A stretch of DNA of 5,623 bases from Thermoplasmata archaeon (GTDB lineage Archaea; Thermoplasmatota; E2; UBA202; JdFR-43): contig JAGGYX010000014.1 of the NCBI GenBank assembly GCA_021162305.1, forward strand, positions 1-5,623. The letters run 5' to 3'. This document shows positions 1 to 5,623 of the stretch, in pieces. The number at the start of each line of letters is the position of its first letter. The first letter of the stretch is position 1. Under the pieces are notes generated by a model that ran no database searches, was not told the DNA's origin, and saw nothing but the letters and a program-made list of their open reading frames with translations. The translations under genes and the position numbers were made by a program.

Positions 1-1
1 A

Positions 2-1063
2 ACATATCATTATAGGGCTGTGGTCGAGAATAGCAAGGGCATTACCTATGGAAATGACATGACATTCAGAATGCTTTCTCTTCCATCTTCACCAGTTGTA
101 GAAACTATGAATGCCTCCATAGATGCTATCAATGGAACAGCCACCCTATATGGAAATATCTCCTCTTTGAATGGCAACGATTACTGCTATGCTTGGTTTG
201 AATACTGGAAAGAAAATGGAGAAAAGCATGTAACAAATGTAAGGATAATAAATCATGAATGCATCTTAAATGAGACCATAAACGCGGGCATTGGCAATCA
301 TACTTTCCAGCTGGTGGCGGTAGGCAGCGGCGGCGTCGCTGCCTATGGCGGGCTGAAAAGCTTTTTTGTTTCCCGTGCCTATAATCATGCGCCATCTATT
401 GTGGCACTATATCCTGAGAATGGTTCTGTTGCTGGAAGAAATGCATCGCTGGGTGTTGAGGTGAGGGACGCTGACAACGATAGCCTTATTTTGAGTTTTT
501 ACTGGGGAAATGGGAGCATTATCGAGACAATTGAAGGCTATAGTGGCATATACAGCATAGCTTTGCACAATCTGAGTTATAATGGCTACTATTCATGGTA
601 TGCTACCGTAACAGATGGAATGGATACAAATTCCACGCTCGTCATGTATTTCTGGACACAGAAATTTGTCACTGCTGACTTCTACTGGCAACCATCAATT
701 GTTGTAGAAGGAGAGAATGTATCTTTCTTTGATAATTCAACTGGCGCTACATCATGGCTATGGAATTTTGGAGATGGAAACATAAGCAATGAGAGCAATC
801 CAAGTCACTCATTTAAGGCAGGAGTCTATTTTGTAACTCTAACTGCCTATAATGAGAATGGAAGCTTTGATTTCACAACACGACAGATTCATGTTTATAA
901 ACTTGGCGACGCCAACATGGATGATAGAATAAATGCTCTCGATGTAACAAAAATAGAAATAATTATGGAAAAAGGAGAATATTTAAAGACCGCCGACATT
1001 GACCAGAATGGCATAATAAATGGAAAGGATATTGAAAGAGTGATAGAAAAAATACTGGGATAA
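2..1063 (+). CDS. Secreted FN3/Ig-like, PKD and dockerin protein, 5'-truncated by window edge
   Basis: The reading frame is already open at base 2. The GTG at 20 is probably an internal Val, because the codons before it read into the last strands of a fibronectin-III-like module (YHYRAV...GITYG). Numbering from that Val, the modules are: end of FN3 (to about 20), FN3-like domain (22-117, with C56 and C81 perhaps forming a disulfide), a second Ig/FN3-like domain (122-214), PKD (219-293, core WNFGDG at 248-253) and a C-terminal type I dockerin (295-347). The dockerin has two calcium loops: D297, N299, D301, D308, and D326, D328, N330, D337. Sixteen N-x-S/T sequons lie before the dockerin and none in it, as expected for a glycosylated extracellular protein. 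No catalytic domain is visible, but the missing N-terminus may carry one. By family knowledge the dockerin should bind a cohesin; the next gene encodes two. Domain boundaries are approximate. Confidence 0.93.
   Translation, partial: TYHYRAVVENSKGITYGNDMTFRMLSLPSSPVVETMNASIDAINGTATLYGNISSLNGNDYCYAWFEYWKENGEKHVTNVRIINHECILNETINAGIGNHTFQLVAVGSGGVAAYGGLKSFFVSRAYNHAPSIVALYPENGSVAGRNASLGVEVRDADNDSLILSFYWGNGSIIETIEGYSGIYSIALHNLSYNGYYSWYATVTDGMDTNSTLVMYFWTQKFVTADFYWQPSIVVEGENVSFFDNSTGATSWLWNFGDGNISNESNPSHSFKAGVYFVTLTAYNENGSFDFTTRQIHVYKLGDANMDDRINALDVTKIEIIMEKGEYLKTADIDQNGIINGKDIERVIEKILG
321..345 (+). repeat. 9-bp perfect inverted repeat in a GC-rich patch
   Basis: TAGGCAGCG at 321-329 pairs perfectly with CGCTGCCTA at 337-345 around a 7-base loop. 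It lies inside the dockerin-protein coding frame (VGSGGVAAYGG), in a patch (311-355) with 34 of 45 bases G or C, far above its AT-rich surroundings. It may be a strong mRNA or DNA hairpin or a chance result of Gly/Ala codons; no function can be assigned. Confidence 0.55.
760..787 (+). repeat. 28-bp PKD segment, inverted copy at 4378-4405
   Basis: The 28 bases encoding WNFGDGNIS in the dockerin protein are identical to the reverse complement of 4378-4405 in the peptidase gene, again in the same reading phase. The peptidase PKD therefore matches the scaffoldin gene in its first half and this gene in its second half. Confidence 0.9.
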
Positions 1064-1064
1064 A

Positions 1065-2285
1065 ATGAAGAGCATAATATTAATCTTAGCTATCCTTGCA
1101 ATTCCAGCCAATGCCTATTACATTTCTATAGATATGCCTGAAAAAAATGTTATTGGAAATGAATTTACGATTTACATCGATGCCAGCATTTCAAATTTTG
1201 ATTCCGCCAATTATACCATAAATTTTCCAGACTGGATAGAAATAATAGATATAGAGGAAGGAAAAATTGAAAATTCAACAATTCCAATAAATGCAAGCAT
1301 GATAGGCACTGAAAAATGCAGTATCATTCAGAATATGCCTTCTATTGGGAATGTGAGTGGAAATGGTTACCTTGCTTTAATAAAAGCGAAGGCATTGAAA
1401 AAAGGGGTTGCAAATTTTTACATAAATGGCATAGTTAGCGATTCAAATGGAAATGAAATAAATCTAACATGGATGAATGCAAGCATTAAAATATATGAAA
1501 CAATGTTGAAAGTGGTTGCTCCAAAAGAAGCAAGCAAAAATTCTACTGTTTTGGTAAGTCTTCTTTTATACAATGTGAAAAATATAAATGCAGCAAATTT
1601 TGAAATAGATTATGAAAATCTTCAATTTATAAATGCCTCATCTCAATTCAACTTTTCATTTTCTCAGGACATTGGAAAACTGAAGACTTTTGTTTTGTTC
1701 GGAAATGAAAGCGGAAATTTGAGTGTTGCTACATTAAGATTTAAATGCATGAATAGTGGAATGGCAAAAATTGGGATCAGAAATGTTACATTGAGTAACA
1801 TAAATGCAAGTGAGATAGAAGCATATATAGAAAATGCTACCATAACCATATTTGATAATTTCGCACCCTCTGCTAATTTCTCATGGCAACCGTTGTATCC
1901 TGATGCCAATGAAAGCGTTATTTTCAATGCAAACTCAAGCTATGATGTTGATGGAGATATTGTAAATTATACTTGGCAATTTGGAGATGGAAGCACTGGA
2001 TATGGCATGATAGTAAACCATAGCTATACAGCTTATGGAGAATATAATGTTACTCTCGTTGTTACAGATGATGATGGAGCCATTGCAACTGTAGAAAAAA
2101 GCATAGTTGTATGGATGGTATGGGATGTGAATATGGATGGACGTGCAAATGTTCTGGATTTGATTGCTATTGCCCAACATTGGAATGAACATGGAGAGCC
2201 AGCATGGATAAGAGCAGATGCCAATCACGATGGCATAATCAATGTGCTGGATTTGATTGTTGTTGCCATACACTGGACTGGATAA
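1065..2285 (+). CDS. Scaffoldin-like secreted protein: two cohesins, PKD, dockerin
   Basis: A complete 406-residue protein. Residues 1-17 form a signal peptide (hydrophobic run, likely cleavage after ANA). Cohesin-like domain 1 spans about 18-145: G31-NEFTIYI opens it, and SGNGYLALIKAKA then DSNGNEI close it in the usual cohesin pattern. Cohesin-like domain 2 spans about 147-263 and is more divergent. PKD is at 268-349 (SYDVDGDIVNYTWQFGDG). The C-terminal type I dockerin (353-406) has calcium loops D354/N356/D358/D365 and D385/N387/D389/D396. Twenty N-x-S/T sequons lie before the dockerin and none within it. The ATG is one base after the previous stop and no strong Shine-Dalgarno is visible, so translational coupling is likely. 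Cohesins bind dockerins; carrying both on one chain suggests a scaffold that can recruit the upstream protein or polymerise. Cohesin 1 is a confident call; cohesin 2 is less so. Binding specificity cannot be read from the sequence. Confidence 0.95.
   Translation: MKSIILILAILAIPANAYYISIDMPEKNVIGNEFTIYIDASISNFDSANYTINFPDWIEIIDIEEGKIENSTIPINASMIGTEKCSIIQNMPSIGNVSGNGYLALIKAKALKKGVANFYINGIVSDSNGNEINLTWMNASIKIYETMLKVVAPKEASKNSTVLVSLLLYNVKNINAANFEIDYENLQFINASSQFNFSFSQDIGKLKTFVLFGNESGNLSVATLRFKCMNSGMAKIGIRNVTLSNINASEIEAYIENATITIFDNFAPSANFSWQPLYPDANESVIFNANSSYDVDGDIVNYTWQFGDGSTGYGMIVNHSYTAYGEYNVTLVVTDDDGAIATVEKSIVVWMVWDVNMDGRANVLDLIAIAQHWNEHGEPAWIRADANHDGIINVLDLIVVAIHWTG
1937..1966 (+). repeat. 30-bp PKD segment, inverted copy at 4412-4441
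   Basis: The 30 bases covering codons for SYDVDGDIVN in the scaffoldin-like gene are identical, base for base, to the reverse complement of 4412-4441 in the peptidase gene. Both copies are in the same reading phase. Similarity continues less perfectly downstream through W-x-F-G-D-G. It is a shared domain-coding segment, not a mobile element. Confidence 0.9.
2124..2183 (+). repeat. Dockerin calcium-loop repeat 1 of the scaffoldin-like protein
   Basis: Encodes the first of two duplicated 20-residue units, D-x-N-x-D-G followed by NVLDLIAIAQHW. The second unit at 2217-2276 repeats the pattern with NVLDLIVVAIHW. This is the twofold repeat of type I dockerins: calcium ligands at loop positions 1, 3, 5, 9 and 12, then a helix. 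Confidence 0.9.
2217..2276 (+). repeat. Dockerin calcium-loop repeat 2 of the scaffoldin-like protein
   Basis: Second unit of the dockerin duplication. Both units carry Val-Leu at loop positions 10-11, so the domain is nearly symmetric, which in known dockerins permits binding in two orientations. Confidence 0.9.
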
Positions 2286-2323
2286 AAAAGAAATGTATTT
2301 AAGAAAAGGTGGTTATATTTAAC
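2286..2323 (+). promoter_or_regulatory. Short intergenic leader with a weak TATA-like element
   Basis: This 38-base A-rich gap separates the scaffoldin-like and pilin-like genes. It holds TATTTAA at 2296-2302, a poor match to an archaeal box A about 22 bases ahead of the ATG at 2324, which would fit an almost leaderless start if used. The gap is also short enough for simple read-through from the upstream gene. No palindrome or operator is evident. Confidence 0.25.
2307..2312 (+). promoter_or_regulatory. Shine-Dalgarno-like AGGTGG for the pilin-like gene
   Basis: AGGTG matches the GGAGGTGAT complement of the archaeal 16S tail and ends 12 bases before ATG 2324, slightly far but usable. It overlaps the in-frame GTG at 2309-2311, which argues that this GTG is part of the ribosome site and not the start. 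This decides the start chosen for the downstream gene. Confidence 0.45.
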
Positions 2324-3538
2324 ATGAATAATAAAGGACAGGTTGGCATCATTGTAGCTATTCTGGTTATTTCTCTACTGGTGGCAGTCCTTGTAATAAT
2401 TCAGACCTATTATGTGCCACAGTGGATGAAAGACAGAGAGGCGGAGCATATGGATGTTGTTGCAAATCAATTTGCGTCTTTGAAATATTCAATTGACTTG
2501 CAGGCTATGGAAAGGAGTTCCTCGCCTTTAATAAATTCAGTGACTCTTGGAAGCAAGGAATTACCATATTTTATTTCTTCTCGGGCATTTGGCTCTCTTC
2601 AAATTTTATCATCATCAGAAAGCAATTTTAGTATTTCGGTAAGTGGAAGTGGAAGAAATCTGGAGCATTTTTATCACAAATTGCAAAATGGAAATTTAAG
2701 CCATGTAAATTCCTTTGAAACATTTGGAATATGGATTGATGATTTGGAGAGCGGGGATTATTACAATGCTATATCTCCTTACTTTAATATTTCTCTCACA
2801 ACATCTGGAAGCAGTGACATTTCATTGAATTTGCTCATCAAAAATGGAAGTGGAAACACTATATTCAATGGTGTCATATATGTAGGGAAAGCAGGAGAAA
2901 TAAAATGGATTGATTTACTGGATTCCATTTACAATTTTTCACTTCAGATAATGCCTCATATCCAATTTCCAATTAATATAACTGCAAATTGTTCAAATAA
3001 TGGCTCATTTATAATTCGTGGATATAGATATGGAAATATTGGAACGGTGAGTTTTCCGCCGCTTTATCTAAGAAGAATGGGAGAAATAAAATATTCTTCT
3101 GAGAATGCGTATTTTGTCAATCAGAATTACATATATGAGGGAGGAGCAGTTGTGCTTGAACAACATACAGGGAGCAGCATTATTTATCCACCTCTTATCC
3201 ACCTTGAAAATTCAACAATACCGTATATCAATATAACTGCAGTTGACATAGTGGGCATACAAGGAAAAACAGGAGCAGCAGGTTATGGAACTTATCCAAT
3301 AAGAACAAATTATTCTTCTACATATCATGCTGGAGCTATTGGAAATCTTACTCTGACAATATATACAAAGTATGCAGATGCATGGGAGAAATATATGAAT
3401 ACAACTCTGAATGCCAGCGGCTTGAGCTATACACTTACAAGAGGAAATGGATATATCCAAATTAATTTTAATAATGCAAGAATCGAGATGGATGTTGTAA
3501 AGATATATGCTCAAATTGGTCCTGGATGGGTTGTTTAA
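2324..3538 (+). CDS. Membrane-anchored pilin-like surface protein, function unknown
   Basis: A 404-residue protein whose family I do not recognise with certainty. It starts MNNKGQVG, followed by one hydrophobic helix (about 7-27) and then a charged stretch (KDREAEHMDVVANQF). A short basic leader ending K-G/Q before a hydrophobic helix resembles archaeal class III (type IV pilin-like) signal peptides, where cleavage would fall between G5 and Q6; the Glu expected at mature position 5 in archaellins is absent. The rest is beta-rich and Ser/Asn-rich, ending GPGWVV. All 14 N-x-S/T sequons lie between 101 and 363, which supports an outside location for the C-terminal part. I chose ATG 2324 over the in-frame GTG 2309, since that GTG lies within a Shine-Dalgarno-like AGGTGG and the class III leader starts at the ATG. 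It probably belongs with the two upstream genes and could be a surface anchor or pilus-like subunit; this is inference from position. Confidence 0.88.
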   Translation: MNNKGQVGIIVAILVISLLVAVLVIIQTYYVPQWMKDREAEHMDVVANQFASLKYSIDLQAMERSSSPLINSVTLGSKELPYFISSRAFGSLQILSSSESNFSISVSGSGRNLEHFYHKLQNGNLSHVNSFETFGIWIDDLESGDYYNAISPYFNISLTTSGSSDISLNLLIKNGSGNTIFNGVIYVGKAGEIKWIDLLDSIYNFSLQIMPHIQFPINITANCSNNGSFIIRGYRYGNIGTVSFPPLYLRRMGEIKYSSENAYFVNQNYIYEGGAVVLEQHTGSSIIYPPLIHLENSTIPYINITAVDIVGIQGKTGAAGYGTYPIRTNYSSTYHAGAIGNLTLTIYTKYADAWEKYMNTTLNASGLSYTLTRGNGYIQINFNNARIEMDVVKIYAQIGPGWVV

Positions 3539-5622
3539 TCCATTTCAAATGATTTAAGCTCCGCAACAAAATTCACATTTTCAAAGTCTTCAGATAACTG
3601 TGCTTTAACAACATTGTTAACATCCATTGAATAATAAAATTCCATGGCTTCGAGAACAAGTATTTTATATGCTTCGAACTCGCCTGCCGGCACGTCCACA
3701 ATTTCCTTGGAAAGGCATTCCATGTATATAAATGTTAGAAAAGATGGCAAATCCTGCACATCAAATGATTTTGAGATGATGCCAAAGAATGCAGATAGCG
3801 TTAGTCTTAGCGAGGGAGTTGCTTCACTATTCCATTCTTTTCCCACTTCTGGAACGAGGGGCATGAGATAATATGGAGAATCAAATGAAAGGGATAGCTT
3901 TATATCAAATGGAACTGGGAATATTAGGGGAATAGGAAATATCATAAGCCATGCAGTTGCTCTTATCTCAATATTCATGCTTTCTATTCCATATCCGAAT
4001 TTATGCACATATGCATTTCCATTTATTTTTCCAGGAAATAAGAATATAATTGCATTAAGTCTAAGCGGGATATATGGATAGAGTGGAATGATTATGTTTC
4101 CTCTCATTTTGCCTCCAAAGCTTAGCATGTAACAATCTTCCCCTTCATTTTTAACTTCCATGGTAAAATCTTTCATTATTGTTTTGAATGAAAATGGAAT
4201 GAAATAATCAACAGTGCCATTGGCAGTTACTTCATAATGCCATATGTCACCACTTTTCCATACTCCAACGAAAGCTGCTGTTTCATTTGTATCTGTATTT
4301 CCTTTAGCATCTCTTACAGTAAGTGTAACTCTATATAATCCCCGATGCATGTAAGCATGTTTTGGGTTTACTTCATAGCTTATGTTTCCATCTCCAAAAT
4401 TCCATGTGTAGTTTACAATATCTCCATCAACATCATAGCTTTTGCTTCCATAGAATTGTATCTCCTCACCCACATCTCCATAATAACCGCCGCCAGCGTC
4501 AGCTACTGGCGACCAATCACATGAGTTTGCATCATAGTCAACATACACTATCTCGCTTTCAATTTCACATTGTCCATAAGCAATTTTGAAAAATCCATTC
4601 TCACCCCAGCCTCTTCCCCAGCTATTTTTGCAAATCCAGTAATGGCTTTGCTCATTATATCCAACCATGACAACCTGATGCCATCCAGCAAATTCTCCAG
4701 AGTGATGCACATATATTCCTTTTTCATACCAGAAAAAATCTTCATACACTTTCATGGTTGCAACAACAGGACCATGATAATAAATCAGCGATTTTATGAA
4801 ATCCCTACTTGGATGACTATACCATCCATAGCCAGATATTGGAATTAATTTACTTTCCCAGTCCTCACATTTATATGAACAGGGAATGCTATCATCCGCC
4901 TGATATGGGAAACATTCCTCGGGCAATGCTCCACCATTTTCATACATGTATTTATATGCATAATAGGCATCCCACCCGCTGCAGCCTCCGCTGTTGGGCG
5001 GGCACGAGAGCAGATATTGCTCTGATAAATCAACATCCAGATTTGGGTTTCCCTCTCTAATATTTATTATTGCCTCCAGCGCCCCCATGGCAGCAAAATC
5101 CCAGCAGGAGCCGCAGCTACCTTGATTTTTTGCAATAGTTGTCCAGTCTCCATGCTGCCCATTATATGTTGCATCTCTCCAGTCCCAGTAAGGAGGATAG
5201 CTTCCTGTTTCCCCAATTTCATCTGGATTTTCATTTTTCAATGGGATGCATCCCAAGCCCTTTTCTGTAGCTTCCGTTTCATATCCATTTTCAATCCATT
5301 TATTTATTCCTCCATCAAGATAACGAACATGCTCGAAACCATTTTGTATCAAAAGCATTGCCGCTTTTTTGCTCTTCATTCCATTCTGACAATACAAAAC
5401 AATTTCATTATTCCCATAACTTTTCATTTTGTTTATAAAGCATGTTTTGCAAAAAAATGGAATTGAAATCGCCCCCATTATATGTCCTGAAGCATAACTA
5501 TCAAAATCCCTTATATCTATTAGCCTAACGTCTGGAAGAATTTTATACAATTCATCAGGCTGTATTTTTTCCTCCCTGCTTGATAAATTATTTACCATAG
5601 GTGCATAAACAGCAGGAATCAT
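3535..5622 (-). CDS. Secreted rhodanese / papain-like (C1A) cysteine peptidase / PKD protein, N-terminus beyond window
   Basis: Numbering starts from the Met at the window edge (5622). The first residues, IPAVYA then PMVNN, look like the end of a signal peptide whose hydrophobic core lies outside, so this Met is probably not the start. A rhodanese domain (about 20-115) has GHIMGAISIP and the active loop CQNGMKS with Cys78. A C1A peptidase (about 143-363) has oxyanion Gln167 and Cys173 in NQGSCGSCW, LSEQ at 200-203, His315 and Asn333 in KNSWG, so the catalytic set is complete. Cys170 with Cys214 matches the papain disulfide. PKD spans about 371-455 (SYDVDGDIVNYTWNFGDG). The last 240 residues open WKSGDIWHYEV, include proline-rich hydrophobic stretches and VPAGEFEAYKI, and match nothing I can name. 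There is no I29-type propeptide and no dockerin. The protein should hydrolyse peptide bonds outside the cell; the rhodanese role is unknown. Its gene converges on the pilin-like gene and overlaps it by four bases. Confidence 0.94.
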   Translation of the reverse strand: MIPAVYAPMVNNLSSREEKIQPDELYKILPDVRLIDIRDFDSYASGHIMGAISIPFFCKTCFINKMKSYGNNEIVLYCQNGMKSKKAAMLLIQNGFEHVRYLDGGINKWIENGYETEATEKGLGCIPLKNENPDEIGETGSYPPYWDWRDATYNGQHGDWTTIAKNQGSCGSCWDFAAMGALEAIINIREGNPNLDVDLSEQYLLSCPPNSGGCSGWDAYYAYKYMYENGGALPEECFPYQADDSIPCSYKCEDWESKLIPISGYGWYSHPSRDFIKSLIYYHGPVVATMKVYEDFFWYEKGIYVHHSGEFAGWHQVVMVGYNEQSHYWICKNSWGRGWGENGFFKIAYGQCEIESEIVYVDYDANSCDWSPVADAGGGYYGDVGEEIQFYGSKSYDVDGDIVNYTWNFGDGNISYEVNPKHAYMHRGLYRVTLTVRDAKGNTDTNETAAFVGVWKSGDIWHYEVTANGTVDYFIPFSFKTIMKDFTMEVKNEGEDCYMLSFGGKMRGNIIIPLYPYIPLRLNAIIFLFPGKINGNAYVHKFGYGIESMNIEIRATAWLMIFPIPLIFPVPFDIKLSLSFDSPYYLMPLVPEVGKEWNSEATPSLRLTLSAFFGIISKSFDVQDLPSFLTFIYMECLSKEIVDVPAGEFEAYKILVLEAMEFYYSMDVNNVVKAQLSEDFENVNFVAELKSFEMD
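4378..4405 (-). repeat. 28-bp PKD segment, inverted copy of 760-787
   Basis: This is the peptidase-gene partner of the 28-base identical segment. It lies six bases from the 30-base segment at 4412-4441, so two different exact matches to two different genes sit side by side within one PKD domain. Confidence 0.9.
4412..4441 (-). repeat. 30-bp PKD segment, inverted copy of 1937-1966
   Basis: This is the peptidase-gene partner of the 30-base identical segment, in opposite orientation and about 2.4 kb away. It encodes the first half of the conserved PKD core on the minus strand. Confidence 0.9.
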
Positions 5623-5623
5623 T

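Noticed and set aside
20..22. GTG as the true start of the first gene
   Set aside because: The frame is open to base 2, the upstream codons fit the end of an FN3 domain, and no signal peptide follows the GTG, although the protein looks secreted.
1030..1064. Separate promoter for the scaffoldin-like gene
   Set aside because: There is only one base between the genes, the preceding DNA codes for the dockerin end, and no TATA-like box stands out.
1935..2273. Antisense 112-residue open frame opposite the scaffoldin PKD/dockerin
   Set aside because: The translation is low-complexity, Ile/Ser/Cys-rich and without domains; it mirrors conserved coding sequence on the plus strand.
2..2285. A cellulosome for plant cell-wall breakdown
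   Set aside because: Cohesins and dockerins are present, but no glycoside hydrolase or carbohydrate-binding module is visible; the only enzyme in the window is a peptidase.
2309..2311. GTG as start of the pilin-like gene
   Set aside because: It lies inside the AGGTGG ribosome-binding-like motif, and the leader MNNKGQ plus helix fits the ATG at 2324 better.
3500..3600. Transcription terminator between the convergent genes
   Set aside because: There is no hairpin with a T-run and no T-tract of five or more in the expected positions on either strand.
3535..3700. Dockerin or cell-wall sorting signal at the end of the peptidase
   Set aside because: The last residues (ELKSFEMD) show no calcium-loop pattern, no transmembrane tail and no sorting motif.
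5122..5466. 114-residue plus-strand open frame opposite the rhodanese/C1A junction
   Set aside because: It is Phe/Cys/Ile-rich without recognisable motifs and lies opposite clearly conserved rhodanese and peptidase residues.

Overview
The window reads as a stretch of an AT-rich archaeal genome, most likely euryarchaeal; a Thermoplasmata-type or Archaeoglobus-like lineage is my guess, not something the sequence proves. The clues are heavy use of ATA (Ile) and AGA (Arg) codons, a short N-terminal leader of class III (pilin-like) type in one gene, very dense N-x-S/T sequons in secreted domains, and repeated PKD domains with the core W-x-F-G-D-G. Coding density is almost total. No RNA gene, CRISPR array or insertion sequence is visible.

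Layout: three genes run rightward and are closely packed. (1) Bases 2-1063 are the 3' part of a secreted beta-sandwich protein (FN3-like modules, PKD) ending in a type I dockerin. (2) One base later, 1065-2285 encodes a complete secreted protein made of signal peptide, two cohesin-like domains, PKD and dockerin. (3) After a 38-base gap, 2324-3538 encodes a membrane-anchored, pilin-like surface protein of unknown function. A fourth gene runs leftward from beyond the right edge to 3535. It is a secreted protein with a rhodanese domain, a papain-like (C1A) cysteine peptidase, a PKD domain and an unrecognised C-terminal domain. Its stop codon overlaps that of gene 3 within one TTAA.

How they may work together: genes 1 and 2 form a minimal cohesin-dockerin set. 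Gene 2 is scaffoldin-like, with receptors and its own dockerin on one chain, so it could bind gene 1 and also chain with itself. Gene 3 could tether the assembly to the membrane, though only its position supports that. The peptidase suggests that the theme is use of extracellular protein rather than cellulose; no glycoside hydrolase is present. No dockerin is visible on the peptidase.

The points most worth a second look are the compact archaeal cohesin/dockerin pair, the rhodanese-C1A fusion, and near-identical, in-frame PKD DNA segments in opposite orientation. Recombination between those segments would exchange C-terminal modules, including placing a dockerin on the peptidase.
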